Below the pieces are notes generated by a model, which saw only the letters and a program-made list of their open reading frames with translations, searched no databases and was not told the origin of the DNA. From NCBI GenBank assembly GCA_965224285.1, contig OZ245043.1, forward strand, positions 186,001 to 250,000: 64,000 nt of DNA, in the 5' to 3' direction. The position numbers and the translations under genes were made by a program. The DNA is from JAJCYK01 sp965224285. GTDB lineage: Bacteria; Bacteroidota; Bacteroidia; Cytophagales; Cyclobacteriaceae. Position 1 is the stretch's first letter; each line of letters begins with the position of its first letter. Shown here piece after piece: positions 1 to 8,930 of the stretch.

Positions 1-2
1 TG

Positions 3-251
3 GGTAATTACAGTGTGCGGGGCACTGTTGATACGGTGGAAATAAATATCTCGGGTCAGGGCAACGTCAGCGGGTTTGACTTGATCAGCGACCGCTGTGA
101 CATTTTCATCACCGGTCTGGGAGACGTTGAAATCACCGCCAACGAAGAATTATTTGTGATGATCAACGGACAGGGAAATGTTTTCTATAAAGGAACCCCT
201 GAGATTGATTCTGAGATAAACGGATCCGGAACGGTAAATGACGCGAATTAG
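3..251 (+). CDS. DUF2807 (head-GIN domain) protein, 3' end only
   Basis: Only the last 82 codons lie in the window. The reading frame is already open at base 3, so the GTG at 15 is not the true start. The fragment shows the repeating short beta-strand pattern of the putative auto-transporter adhesin head-GIN family: three repeats of a Gly-Gln/Leu-Gly-(N/D)-Val type, ING(S/Q)G, each followed by a hydrophobic strand. Such proteins in Bacteroidota are usually exported and of unknown function. No function beyond the fold is supported. The stop is 1 bp from the convergent stop of the next gene. Confidence 0.7.
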   Translation, partial: GNYSVRGTVDTVEINISGQGNVSGFDLISDRCDIFITGLGDVEITANEELFVMINGQGNVFYKGTPEIDSEINGSGTVNDAN

Positions 252-252
252 T

Positions 253-693
253 TTAAGCGATTGCTTGCTTGGCTTGTAAATCAGTTACTAGCCTTTCCAG
301 TCTCTCTTCCAATTTAGGCAAGGCAGAATGTGGTGATTCGAAGTCTACATCCCTGATCTGCCAAAATTCCACTCTGGATAGCCATTGCGGATATTGGCTG
401 GTAAGCATTGGTCTATGCTCAATTTCATCCATTAAAATTATACGACTGGCTTGAGTCAGGTCTTGAGCACTCAGTCTGATAGGGTATCGGATCTGCTTCA
501 AAGGTATTGATTTGATTTTAAGCCTTTTTTTCGCGTTGGGGCTTATGGGCCAGGGGCGGGTACTATCTTCAAATCCCCGGCTGAATGCCATCCAATCAAG
601 GTGGTAACGGCTGGCGTAATCATTAAATAAAATTTCGGCATATCGACTTCTATAGTAGTTGCCAGTGCAGATGAAAAGTACCCGGTTATTCAT
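253..693 (-). CDS. Low-molecular-weight protein tyrosine phosphatase-like protein
   Basis: This is a 146-residue cytoplasmic protein. It begins with a hydrophobic strand followed by the phosphate-binding loop C-X5-R-S (Cys9 to Arg15), the signature of LMW protein tyrosine phosphatases and arsenate reductases. A Leu-Met-Asp-Glu segment near residue 90 sits where the family has its second core strand. An Asp-Val-Asp motif near residue 115 is a plausible general acid. The length matches the family (140-160 aa). The N-terminal CTGNYYRSR differs from the common C-x-G-N-x-C-R-S pattern by lacking a second Cys, which argues against arsenate reductase. It is divergent from the molybdenum island, so its role there is unclear. 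Confidence 0.75.
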   Translation of the reverse strand: MNNRVLFICTGNYYRSRYAEILFNDYASRYHLDWMAFSRGFEDSTRPWPISPNAKKRLKIKSIPLKQIRYPIRLSAQDLTQASRIILMDEIEHRPMLTSQYPQWLSRVEFWQIRDVDFESPHSALPKLEERLERLVTDLQAKQAIA

Positions 694-872
694 AAAAATA
701 GCTATAAAGTATAATTATTTGTTATTATATTAATATAACTGAGTACCCGAAAGTAACCCTATTTGTATTAAAAAACTAATTTTTTGTACTTTATTTATAT
801 TAAAATCTGATTAATTTCTTTTCGATACCACCCTCAGGAATAGGATTTTAGCTTATAGTATTATATTTCCAT

Positions 873-1478
873 ATGTTAAAACATTGGTTTGAAGCAATTG
901 TGCTGGCAGCTGGTTCTTCAACTAGAATGGGAAGGCCGAAGCAGCTGCTCCGCATTGGTGGCGAAACTTTGATCAGAAGGTGCGTTAATACCTTAGTCCC
1001 AGTTCATCCCAAGCCTATTGTGGTCACGGGGGCTGAGCGCCGGAAAATTGAAACGGAACTTGAAGATTTTGCCATATCCATCTGCTATAATGATCGGTGG
1101 CCTTCAGGGATGGCAAGTTCATTACAGTGCGGGTTGACAGAAGCCCTAAAACAAAGCCCCGATACCAGCGGAGTGCTGGTAACCCTGGTAGACCAGCCTT
1201 TAGTGGTAACCAGTCATTTAAGCCAGTTGATAACAAAGGCCGGTAAAGCGCCTAATAAGGCTATAGTAGTTACTGATTACCATGCTGATGTCGGCGTACC
1301 CGCATATATTGGGAGGTCCTATTTTAAGGAAATTTTTCAGATAAGTGGGGATCAAGGTGCTCGATATTTATTCAAATCTTATAAGGAATGTCTGTTAAAG
1401 GTAGTATTTCCCCAAGCCGCTAAGGATGTTGATACCCCTGAGGAATGGCGGGATCTTCTAAATGATCTCGGGATTTAA
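873..1478 (+). CDS. mocA: Molybdenum cofactor cytidylyltransferase (MocA-like)
   Basis: This 201-aa nucleotidyltransferase has the N-terminal LAAGSSTRMGRPKQLL motif (residues 11-26) and a central LVDQP metal-binding segment near residue 110, both typical of MobA/MocA enzymes. MocA transfers CMP from CTP to Mo-molybdopterin, giving the cytosine dinucleotide form used by xanthine-oxidase-family hydroxylases in many bacteria. The assignment to MocA rather than MobA rests on the RMGxPK motif and on the two CO-dehydrogenase-type operons downstream. A separate MobA-type gene is present at 31055. The gene is followed after 48 bp by moaA and may share its transcript. Its start follows a roughly 180-bp A+T-rich gap that must contain the promoter. 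Confidence 0.82.
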   Translation: MLKHWFEAIVLAAGSSTRMGRPKQLLRIGGETLIRRCVNTLVPVHPKPIVVTGAERRKIETELEDFAISICYNDRWPSGMASSLQCGLTEALKQSPDTSGVLVTLVDQPLVVTSHLSQLITKAGKAPNKAIVVTDYHADVGVPAYIGRSYFKEIFQISGDQGARYLFKSYKECLLKVVFPQAAKDVDTPEEWRDLLNDLGI

Positions 1479-1526
1479 TTGGTTGTAGCTAAAATAACCT
1501 ATATTTAATGTTCAGTGTTTCTTCAA

Positions 1527-2525
1527 ATGCCCCGGAAAAAGCAATTATACGATAATCATGGCAGGCCAATTAGGTACGTCAGGTTAGCAGTAACAGATCG
1601 TTGTAATCTTCGTTGTACTTACTGCATGCCGGCAGAGGGGATCCAATACCTGCCTCGTAAAGAACTGCTGACTTATGAAGAAATGGATCGCTTGTTAAGG
1701 GTGCTGGCAGAAATGGGCGTAAACAAACTTCGGGTCACTGGCGGTGAGCCGTTTGTCCGCCAGAATTTAATGGAATTCCTGGAGAAAACCGCTGCTATTA
1801 AAGGCCTTAATGATATTCATATTACCACCAATGGAGTATTGACTGGGCCTTATATTCCCAGGCTTAAGGCCATGGGGATTTCTTCGGTTAACCTCAGTAT
1901 CGATACTCTTGATCCGGAAAGGTTTAAGTTGATCACTCGCAGGGATGAGGTCGATAAAGTCAAGGACTGCCTCATGCGCTTGATCGAGGCTGATATCCCG
2001 GTTAAGATCAATGCGGTAGTAATTGCCGATAAAAATGAGGCAGACATCGAGAGCCTGGCAGCACTTACGGAAAAGTTACCCATTGCGGTACGATTTATTG
2101 AAGAAATGCCTTTCAATGGAGCCGGAGCTAATTACCCGATTTTAAAGTGGGACCATAAAAAGATCAAATCGGAATTGAGCAGGGCATTTGGTGAACTTCA
2201 TCCAATGAACGACCCGGTAAGCAGTACCTCCGCCAATTACCAGATCCCCGGTTTCAGGGGTTCCGTGGGCATCATCGCGGCTTTTAGCAGGACTTTTTGC
2301 GGAACCTGTGACCGGATAAGGATTACTTCGCAGGGAACCCTTAAAACGTGTTTATACGACAACGGTGTACTGGATCTTAAAAGTATTATGCGCAAAGGGG
2401 CCACTGACGCTGAATTACAACAACATTTACTTAAAGCATTTGGCGCTAGACCAAAAAATGGGTTTGAAGCAGAACTAAAACGTCCGATGGCGGTGAGTGA
2501 AAGTATGTCGTCGATTGGTGGATAG
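1527..2525 (+). CDS. moaA: GTP 3',8-cyclase MoaA (radical SAM)
   Basis: This is the first enzyme of molybdopterin synthesis, converting GTP to 3',8-cyclo-H2GTP. The N-terminal radical-SAM cluster motif Cys-X3-Cys-X2-Cys is at residues 26, 30 and 33, followed by the SAM-binding GGEP segment. The C-terminal second [4Fe-4S] site is visible as FCGTC plus a later Cys in KTCLY. The protein ends in Gly-Gly, as active MoaA proteins do. The ATG at 1527 is preferred because the family usually starts shortly before the LxDxxGRxIRYVRL strand. An in-frame GTG at 1515 would add four residues. The MoaC partner is 29 kb away at 30592. Confidence 0.95.
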   Translation: MPRKKQLYDNHGRPIRYVRLAVTDRCNLRCTYCMPAEGIQYLPRKELLTYEEMDRLLRVLAEMGVNKLRVTGGEPFVRQNLMEFLEKTAAIKGLNDIHITTNGVLTGPYIPRLKAMGISSVNLSIDTLDPERFKLITRRDEVDKVKDCLMRLIEADIPVKINAVVIADKNEADIESLAALTEKLPIAVRFIEEMPFNGAGANYPILKWDHKKIKSELSRAFGELHPMNDPVSSTSANYQIPGFRGSVGIIAAFSRTFCGTCDRIRITSQGTLKTCLYDNGVLDLKSIMRKGATDAELQQHLLKAFGARPKNGFEAELKRPMAVSESMSSIGG

Positions 2526-2556
2526 GAACCCATTTCTGCCTAATCATAAATAGATC

Positions 2557-3186
2557 ATGCCGGATCTGGTATACGTAGGAGACCCCATGTGTAGCTGGTG
2601 TTGGGGAATGGCCCCAGAGTTAAGAATGCTGCGGGAATTCTGTCAGCAAAAGGACCTAGGTTTTATTATCAAAGTTGGCGGCTTACGCCCAGTTGCCGTG
2701 TATATGGATGATGAACTGAAAGGTTATTTACGCCGCCATTGGCAACAAGTAAATGCAATTACCAAACAACCATTTAATTACAATTTGCTGGACCGCAATA
2801 ATTTTTACTATCACACCGAACCAGCCTGCCGTCTGGTGGTTGCTGCCCGCAAATGGCTCAAGGATCTGGAATTGGAATGGTTTGAAGCGATACAATCATT
2901 GTTCTACACGCAGGCCAGGGATTTGACTGATACGGCAAATATTGAAATTCTATGCCAGAAATTTAACCTGAAGTTTGCCGGTTTTTATGCTTATTTTGAA
3001 TCACCAGCGGTGAAACAGCAAACACTTAATGAGTTCCAACAAACCAGGGACTGGGGAATAAACGCTTATCCCACCTTGGTCTATCGCAATTCCGGACAAT
3101 TGACCGGCGTTGCTCGCGGTTACAGGCCTTTCGAGGAAATTCGATCAATATTGCAACGGCTGTTAACTCAAAAGTCATCCTCATAA
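2557..3186 (+). CDS. DsbA-family thiol oxidoreductase
   Basis: This 209-aa protein of the thioredoxin-like DsbA superfamily has the redox pair Cys12-Ser-Trp-Cys15 in the typical DPMCSWCWG context at the end of the first strand. A helical insertion follows, and the cis-Pro region is INAYPTLVY near residue 170. No signal peptide is visible, so it is probably cytoplasmic, like the FrnE/YwbO-type members (COG3531). It lies 31 bp after moaA in the same direction, so it may be co-transcribed. A link to molybdenum enzymes (thiol or metal-centre protection) is only an inference from position. Confidence 0.8.
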   Translation: MPDLVYVGDPMCSWCWGMAPELRMLREFCQQKDLGFIIKVGGLRPVAVYMDDELKGYLRRHWQQVNAITKQPFNYNLLDRNNFYYHTEPACRLVVAARKWLKDLELEWFEAIQSLFYTQARDLTDTANIEILCQKFNLKFAGFYAYFESPAVKQQTLNEFQQTRDWGINAYPTLVYRNSGQLTGVARGYRPFEEIRSILQRLLTQKSSS

Positions 3187-3243
3187 GTCAGAATATAGCC
3201 CATAATTTGTTATATTAAATGGCTATTATCTAGAGATTTTATT

Positions 3244-3618
3244 ATGGATATTGATCAACATTTGCGGACGCTGGGTATAGGCAATATTGTCTACAGTCTG
3301 CTACTGCTAATACCAGCGGGATTGGTATTTGGAATTTTAACCAGCGTAGGGTATTTGGTTGAGGACCAGGAGGCTTCCAGAATTCTGCCATTTATTGGTA
3401 CCGGGGTTGGAATATTCCTGGCATTGCTGTCTATACCAGGTTTTATCGCCGGCTGGGGTTTACTTAAAAAGAAAAGCTGGGGTATGCCACTGGCATTGGT
3501 AGTGGGAATATTAAATATATTGTGTTTCCCCCTGGGAACTGCTCTGGGTGGTTACTCCATATGGATATTCAGCAAAATAAATAAATCCTCATCCAGCCCG
3601 CCTCCACAACATGCCTAA
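3244..3618 (+). CDS. Small integral membrane protein, function unknown
   Basis: This 124-aa protein has three clear hydrophobic segments: about residues 14-38, 47-72 and 78-105. A short Lys-Lys-Lys-Ser turn separates the last two. The tail is Ser/Pro-rich. I recognise no family. The stop codon overlaps the start of the MoaD/ThiS-like gene by 8 bp, so the two are translationally linked. It may be a membrane-bound part of the same unit as the sulfur-carrier-like and beta-propeller proteins, but nothing in the sequence proves this. Confidence 0.6.
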   Translation: MDIDQHLRTLGIGNIVYSLLLLIPAGLVFGILTSVGYLVEDQEASRILPFIGTGVGIFLALLSIPGFIAGWGLLKKKSWGMPLALVVGILNILCFPLGTALGGYSIWIFSKINKSSSSPPPQHA

Positions 3619-3883
3619 AGTAAATTTTACCACTGCTCTGCGAAGGTTCTATCCCGATCTTCAACCTTTGGAAGTGGAAGCTGGCAATGTGGCTGAGGTG
3701 GTACAAAAGCTCAATGATAGGTATCCTGGTTTAAAGGACTATGTGGTGGATGAGCAGGGGAGATTGCGTCAACATGTTAACATTTTTATCGGTGAGCGAT
3801 TAGTGACCGATAAGACTGGTTTAACTGATCCGGTGGGCACTGAAGAAGAAATATTTATCATGCAGGCTCTTTCAGGAGGCTGA
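3611..3883 (+). CDS. MoaD/ThiS-family sulfur-carrier-like protein (non-canonical)
   Basis: This 90-aa ubiquitin-fold protein ends in the Gly-Gly tail (LSGG) that MoaD and ThiS use as a thiocarboxylate carrier after adenylation. The middle shows the strand pattern VNIFIGERLV, and the last strand is IFIMQALSGG. The canonical MoaD, next to its partner MoaE, is a different gene (38759), and this one has no MoaE beside it. Instead it is followed 17 bp later by a BNR-type beta-propeller gene, a pairing I recall from other genomes. No E1-like activating enzyme (MoeB/ThiF) is in the window. It could deliver sulfur to an unknown acceptor, or be a degenerate carrier. Confidence 0.8.
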   Translation: MPKVNFTTALRRFYPDLQPLEVEAGNVAEVVQKLNDRYPGLKDYVVDEQGRLRQHVNIFIGERLVTDKTGLTDPVGTEEEIFIMQALSGG

Positions 3884-3900
3884 TATTTAAGTGATAACCG

Positions 3901-4983
3901 ATGGAGAAAAACACATTAATGTTGGGTACCCGTAAGGGATTAATCACCCTTAACTACGACGGCAAACAATGGAAACATAACCAGGTGCATTTCCTGGGGA
4001 TTCCCGTTTCACTGACTTTTGTAGACCCGGTTACAGGTTGTTGGTGGGCCTGTCTGGATCACGGACATTGGGGGCAGAAGCTGCACCGATCGGAGGATCG
4101 GGGAAAGTCCTGGCAGGAGGTAGAAGCTCCAAAGTTCCATGAAGGCATGGAAGTAAAACCCGGGGTTACCGCCGCAGTTCGCTACCTTTGGGCTTTTAAT
4201 CAGGCCAGGCAGGGAGATCATCAGGTTATCTATGTGGGTACTGAGCCGGGAGGGTTGTTCCGCAGCTACGATAATGGTGATCACTTCGAACTGGTAGAAA
4301 CGCTTTGGCACCATCCTTCCCGTCAGGAGCATTGGTTTGGTGGAGGGCGGGATTACCCCGGAATCCATAGTATTGTGGTAGACCCCCGTGATAATGATCG
4401 TATCCATCTTGGGATAAGCTGCGCAGGGGTATTTGAGTCCCATGATGCTGGCGAGACTTGGATGGTTCGTAATAGCGGTCTCAGGGCAGATTACCTGCCT
4501 GATCCTCATGCAGATGTTGGCCACGACCCTCACCTGTTAGTAAGTTGTCCCCAACAGCCAGATGTTATGTGGCAACAAAATCACTGCGGTATTTTCCGTA
4601 CCGCAGATGGAGCCAACGAATGGATAGAAGTGACTGATCCTAACGGAGCGGCAAAATTCGGGTTTGCGGTGGCGGTAGATCATCAGGATGCCAATCAAGC
4701 CTGGGTGGTACCGGCGGTTAGCGATGAGATACGGGTTGCGGTGGACCAGGCGCTATGCGTTTGTCGCACTGACGACGGGGGCAAGACCTGGAGGGAGCTC
4801 AGAAACGGATTACCTCAGAACAATTGTTATGACATTGTATTCCGACATGCTTTGGACAATACGGATGAGAGTCTGGCTTTTGGCACTACCACCGGGAATT
4901 TGTTCTCATCGGATGACAAAGGTGAGAATTGGAGCATGATAAGCCATACCCTCCCCATGATTTATTCGGTAAACTTTGTGTAG
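3901..4983 (+). CDS. WD40/YVTN/BNR-type beta-propeller protein (copy 1)
   Basis: This 360-aa protein has repeated Asp-box/BNR-like motifs (SEDRGKSWQEV, SHDAGETWMV, TDDGGKTWREL, SDDKGENWSMI) that mark the blades of a beta-propeller, as in sialidases and Vps10-like folds. There is no signal peptide. It is automatically annotated as exo-alpha-sialidase in related genomes, but the sialidase arginine triad is not evident, so that name is not used. Many His/Cys/Trp residues are shared with its paralogue at 15676: CLDHxHWG, HPSRxxHWFGGGR, VGHDPHL and MWQQNHCGIFR. This suggests a conserved metal or ligand site. It lies just upstream of CO dehydrogenase cluster I and after the MoaD-like gene. Confidence 0.75.
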   Translation: MEKNTLMLGTRKGLITLNYDGKQWKHNQVHFLGIPVSLTFVDPVTGCWWACLDHGHWGQKLHRSEDRGKSWQEVEAPKFHEGMEVKPGVTAAVRYLWAFNQARQGDHQVIYVGTEPGGLFRSYDNGDHFELVETLWHHPSRQEHWFGGGRDYPGIHSIVVDPRDNDRIHLGISCAGVFESHDAGETWMVRNSGLRADYLPDPHADVGHDPHLLVSCPQQPDVMWQQNHCGIFRTADGANEWIEVTDPNGAAKFGFAVAVDHQDANQAWVVPAVSDEIRVAVDQALCVCRTDDGGKTWRELRNGLPQNNCYDIVFRHALDNTDESLAFGTTTGNLFSSDDKGENWSMISHTLPMIYSVNFV

Positions 4984-5151
4984 TAGGCACTGTTCTGTTA
5001 TAGGGTCTTGGTTTCTTGAAGCTAATTGATTACTTTAAATTGAATTGAGTGGTACAACACTTAATTTTCAAATAGGACTCAACAAGTCTGCGCCTAGCAC
5101 ATGATTACCCGCACTGCTTATTATATTAATTACCCTAATTAAATATCTTCA

Positions 5152-6018
5152 ATGATCCCTAATTCCTTTGAGTATTACAGACCGGAGACTCTGCAAGAGG
5201 CAATTTCTCTACTGGAACAACACGGTGATGAAGCAAAGATCCTTTCCGGAGGTCATAGCCTGATCCCGATGATGAAGTTGCGATTTGCTACCCCAGAGCA
5301 CTTGATCGATATTAATGGTATTCCCGGATTGGATTATATCCGGGAGGAAGATGGATATCTGAAAATCGGGGCCCTTACCAGAGAAGTGGCGCTGGAAGAG
5401 AGCGAAGTGATTCGTAACAAATATCCTATCCTGCTGGATACCGCAAAAATGATTGCTGATCCACAGGTAAGAAACCTGGCTACCGTAGGAGGTAATTTGG
5501 CCCATGGAGATGCGGCCAATGACCATCCCGCTACTATGCTGGCGCTAGGGGCCAGTGTGGTTACCTCTGGCCCACAAGGAGAACGAGTCATAGACCTGAA
5601 TGACTTCTTTCAGGGATTATATATGACTGCACTTGAACCAAGTGAGATACTGACAGAAATCCGTATTCCTCAGTTAAACTCCCAAACCGGCGGCGCTTAC
5701 CTAAAACTGGAACGCAAGGTAGGGGATTATGCTACTGCTGGGGTGGCTGCTCAACTGTGGATGGAAGGTAGTTCCTGTAATAAAGCGGGAATTGGACTTA
5801 CCAACGTCAACAGTACGCCTATGCATGCCCGGCGCAGTGAAGAATTTTTGAGGGGTCAGGAAATCAGTGATGATTTGATAGCACAGGCTGCTCAAGCCGC
5901 GGCGGAGGATTGCAATCCCTCTGCAGATTTGAGAGGAGATAAAGAATATAAACGGGCTATGGTAGCTATCCTGACCAAAAGAACCTTAAACAAGGCTCTG
6001 CAAAGAGCTCAGTCTTAA
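5152..6018 (+). CDS. coxM: Form I CO dehydrogenase medium (FAD) subunit CoxM
   Basis: This 288-aa FAD-binding subunit passes electrons from the [2Fe-2S] clusters of CoxS to the quinone side. The two family FAD motifs are intact: SGGHS at residues 32-36 and TVGGN at 111-115. The length matches CoxM (280-290 aa). It is the first gene of the M-S-L order typical of form I CO dehydrogenases. CoxS starts 11 bp after its stop. The 168-bp gap upstream (4984-5151) must hold the operon promoter. I see no convincing -33/-7 pair there and no Shine-Dalgarno sequence before the ATG. Confidence 0.92.
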   Translation: MIPNSFEYYRPETLQEAISLLEQHGDEAKILSGGHSLIPMMKLRFATPEHLIDINGIPGLDYIREEDGYLKIGALTREVALEESEVIRNKYPILLDTAKMIADPQVRNLATVGGNLAHGDAANDHPATMLALGASVVTSGPQGERVIDLNDFFQGLYMTALEPSEILTEIRIPQLNSQTGGAYLKLERKVGDYATAGVAAQLWMEGSSCNKAGIGLTNVNSTPMHARRSEEFLRGQEISDDLIAQAAQAAAEDCNPSADLRGDKEYKRAMVAILTKRTLNKALQRAQS

Positions 6019-6029
6019 CCTATTAAAGT

Positions 6030-6527
6030 ATGAAAGAGATTAACCTTACAATCAATGGTGTCGAACACACAATTGAGGCAGATAACAGATTGTTATTAGT
6101 ACATATGATCAGGGAAAACCTGAATCTTACCGGCACCCATATTGGCTGTGACACTTCTAATTGCGGAGCTTGCACCATTTTGCTGGATGGTAAATCGGTC
6201 AAATCGTGCACTGTATTTGCAGTCCAGGCACAAGGCAAGGAAATAAAAACAGTAGAGGGACTGGCAGGCGAAGATTTACATCCCCTCCAGGAAGGTTTCA
6301 AGGAAACACATGCCTTGCATTGTGGATTCTGTACTCCAGGTATGCTAATGAGAGCGGTAGAATTACTGGAGAAAAACCCCAATCCCACCGAGGAAGAAAT
6401 TCGATGGGGTATATCGGGAAATTTATGCCGTTGTACCGGCTACAACAATATTGTTAGAGCCATCCAATATGCTGCTGCTAAATTAAGAGGAGATGAGCTT
6501 CCGGCCACAGATCCTGAATTTGTTTAA
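6030..6527 (+). CDS. coxS: Form I CO dehydrogenase small (2x[2Fe-2S]) subunit CoxS
   Basis: This 165-aa iron-sulfur subunit shows both cluster sites: the plant-ferredoxin type with Cys40, Cys45, Cys48 and Cys60, and the C-terminal helical type with Cys98, Cys101, Cys133 and Cys135. It relays electrons from the Mo-Cu site in CoxL to FAD in CoxM. The length and spacing are normal for the family. It sits between coxM (11-bp gap) and coxL (13-bp gap), so it is almost certainly co-transcribed. Confidence 0.95.
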   Translation: MKEINLTINGVEHTIEADNRLLLVHMIRENLNLTGTHIGCDTSNCGACTILLDGKSVKSCTVFAVQAQGKEIKTVEGLAGEDLHPLQEGFKETHALHCGFCTPGMLMRAVELLEKNPNPTEEEIRWGISGNLCRCTGYNNIVRAIQYAAAKLRGDELPATDPEFV

Positions 6528-6540
6528 ACTGAATTAAGTT

Positions 6541-8913
6541 ATGAGTATGATACAATGTAAGACATCCAAGGAAATAGGGGGCATGGGTCATTCCATGCGC
6601 CGTAAAGAGGACGCCCGATTCATACAAGGCAAAGGCAAATATATCGATGATATAAAGTTGCCCGGTATGCTGTACATGGATATTGTCAGAAGCCCTTTTG
6701 CCTACGCCAAGATCGTCAGCATTAACTCAGAAAAAGCATTGGAATTACCCGGGGTCCTGGCGGTGGTTACCGGCAAGGATCTCGAGCAGTATAACCTTCA
6801 CTGGATGCCTACTTTGATGTCAGATACCCAAATGGTACTTCCGGTGGACACCGTGATGTATCAGTCACAGGAAGTAGCGGCGGTTATCGCTACTGAACGC
6901 TACATCGCAGCAGATGCGGTGGAATTGATAGAAGTTGAATATGAGCCAATGGATCCTTTGATGGACCCGCATAAAGCTCTGGATGAGGATGCACCGATAT
7001 TGCGGGTAGATAAGGAAGATAAGAAGGATAACCACATCTGGCATTGGGAAGCAGGTGACAGGGAGGCTACCGATCAGGTTTTTGATTCTGCAGAAATTAA
7101 GGTAAAAGAGCAAATGCATATACCGCGTATACATGTAGCTTCAATCGAGACCTGCGGATGTGTAGCTGATTATGATAAAGTCAATAATCATCTCACCATG
7201 TACATGACCACTCAGGCGCCCCATGCTATTCGCACGGTGATTGCCTTGGTTGCCGGTCATGTGGGACTTACTGAAGAGAAGGTACGAGTGGTTTCACCTG
7301 ATATTGGTGGTGGGTTCGGGGGTAAGGTTCCTGTTTATCCAGGTTATGTAATTGCCATAGCGGCTTCTTTCCTGATAGGGAAACCGGTTAAATGGATTGA
7401 GGATCGCAGTGAAAATCTGCAAGCTGATAGTTTCGCCCGAGATTATCATATTACCGCCGAGATGGCCGGGACCAGCGACGGGAAAATATTAGCCACTCGA
7501 TTCAAGCTACTATGCGATCACGGTTACACGGATGCCGCGGCAAACCCCTCTAAATTCCCAACCGGACTATTTTCAATTTGTACCGGTTCTTACGACTATG
7601 GACATAGTTATGCGGAGGCTGACGCGGTTTATACCAATAAGCCACCTGGCGGTGTTGCTTACAGATGTTCCTTCCGGGTTACCGAAGCCGTACACGCCAT
7701 CGAACGAATAACCGACCGCTTCGCTCAGGAGATCAATCAAGACCCAGCGGAATTGCGCATGAAAAATTTTATTAAAAAAGACCAATTCCCTTACAAATCA
7801 GCATTGGGCTGGGAATATGACAGCGGTGACTACCATGCCGGCCTGGAGAAAGCCATGGAAGTAATTGGGTATGAAGACCTGCGAAAGGAGCAAGCTGAAA
7901 AAAGGGAACAAGGTGAGTTAATGGGCATCGGTATTAGCACTTTCACCGAAATTGTGGGTGCTGGCCCTTCCAGGCAATTTGATATACTGGGAATAAAGAT
8001 GTTCGATAGCGCAGAGATCAGAGTGCATCCCACCGGTAAGGCCATTGCCAGGTTTGGTACTAAAAGTCAGGGACAGGGGCACGAAACCACTTACGCTCAA
8101 ATCATTGCAGAGGAGCTGGGTATTCCCGCTGAGCATATCCAGGTGGAAGAGGGAGATACCGATACTGCACCATATGGCTTGGGAACTTATGCTAGCCGCA
8201 GTACTCCTACTGCTGGCGCGGCGGCAGCCATGGCAGCCCGCAAACTAAGGGATAAAGCCAAAAAGATCGCCGCACATTTATTAGAGGTTTCAGCAGAAGA
8301 TTTGGAATGGGAGCCTGGGAAATTCAGTGTAAAAGGCGCACCGGAGAAGGCTAAGACCATTCAAGAAATCGTTTTCGCAGCCTATACCAATCACCCCCAG
8401 GGTATGGAAGCAGGATTTGAGGCCACTCACTATTATGATCCTCCCAACCTGACATTTCCTTCCGGCGCTTACATCTGTGTAGTGGATATCGACAAAGAAA
8501 CCGGTGAGGTAAAAGTAAGGAGATTTGTGGCCATTGATGATTGCGGCCACATTATTAATCCGATGATCGTACAGGGACAAGTCCACGGAGGGTTGACCCA
8601 GGGCTTAGCACCGGCGCTCTATGAAGAACTTATCTATGATGAAGAAGGTAATATTTTAAATGGGACCCTGATGGATTATTTAGTTCCCACTGCGGTAGAA
8701 TCACCTAGTTGGGAAACTGGTCATACCGTCACTCCATCGCCTCATCATCCCATAGGGGCTAAAGGGGTGGGGGAGTCTCCTACGGTAGGAGCGCCACCTG
8801 CTATTGCCAATGCGGTAGTGGATGCCTTATCGCATCTGGGTGTAACCCATATGGAGATCCCCATCACCGCACCTAAGGTTTGGAGAGTTTTGAAAGAGAA
8901 GGGGGCCGTATAG
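6541..8913 (+). CDS. coxL: Form I aerobic CO dehydrogenase large (Mo-Cu) subunit CoxL
   Basis: This 790-aa molybdopterin-cytosine-dinucleotide subunit oxidises CO to CO2. The diagnostic active-site loop VAYRCSFR is present at residues 372-379. Its Cys376 matches the Cu-binding Cys388 of Oligotropha CoxL, which separates form I enzymes from form II relatives. The loop is preceded by TNKPPGG, as in form I. The catalytic base lies in the GVGES motif (Glu745), matching Glu763 of Oligotropha. The Moco-binding glycine stretch GGGFGGK is near residue 255. The protein is slightly shorter than Oligotropha CoxL (809 aa). CoxG follows 17 bp downstream. Confidence in CO oxidation is high because no motif residue is missing. 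Confidence 0.95.
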   Translation: MSMIQCKTSKEIGGMGHSMRRKEDARFIQGKGKYIDDIKLPGMLYMDIVRSPFAYAKIVSINSEKALELPGVLAVVTGKDLEQYNLHWMPTLMSDTQMVLPVDTVMYQSQEVAAVIATERYIAADAVELIEVEYEPMDPLMDPHKALDEDAPILRVDKEDKKDNHIWHWEAGDREATDQVFDSAEIKVKEQMHIPRIHVASIETCGCVADYDKVNNHLTMYMTTQAPHAIRTVIALVAGHVGLTEEKVRVVSPDIGGGFGGKVPVYPGYVIAIAASFLIGKPVKWIEDRSENLQADSFARDYHITAEMAGTSDGKILATRFKLLCDHGYTDAAANPSKFPTGLFSICTGSYDYGHSYAEADAVYTNKPPGGVAYRCSFRVTEAVHAIERITDRFAQEINQDPAELRMKNFIKKDQFPYKSALGWEYDSGDYHAGLEKAMEVIGYEDLRKEQAEKREQGELMGIGISTFTEIVGAGPSRQFDILGIKMFDSAEIRVHPTGKAIARFGTKSQGQGHETTYAQIIAEELGIPAEHIQVEEGDTDTAPYGLGTYASRSTPTAGAAAAMAARKLRDKAKKIAAHLLEVSAEDLEWEPGKFSVKGAPEKAKTIQEIVFAAYTNHPQGMEAGFEATHYYDPPNLTFPSGAYICVVDIDKETGEVKVRRFVAIDDCGHIINPMIVQGQVHGGLTQGLAPALYEELIYDEEGNILNGTLMDYLVPTAVESPSWETGHTVTPSPHHPIGAKGVGESPTVGAPPAIANAVVDALSHLGVTHMEIPITAPKVWRVLKEKGAV

Positions 8914-8930
8914 CATATTAAAAAAAATAT

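Noticed and set aside
3611..3883. Canonical MoaD
   Set aside because: No MoaE beside it, longer than MoaD, and a standard moaD-moaE pair exists at 38335-39001.
4009..4533. Long minus-strand frame inside the propeller gene
   Set aside because: It is a shadow of a real gene with strong motifs on the plus strand.
3901..4983. Exo-alpha-sialidase activity
   Set aside because: Asp-box blades only show a propeller fold. The Arg triad and the FRIP motif of sialidases were not found, and no signal peptide is present.
4984..5151. Operon promoter for cluster I
   Set aside because: No TTTG/TAnnTTTG pair with proper spacing could be defended by eye, so only the region is named.
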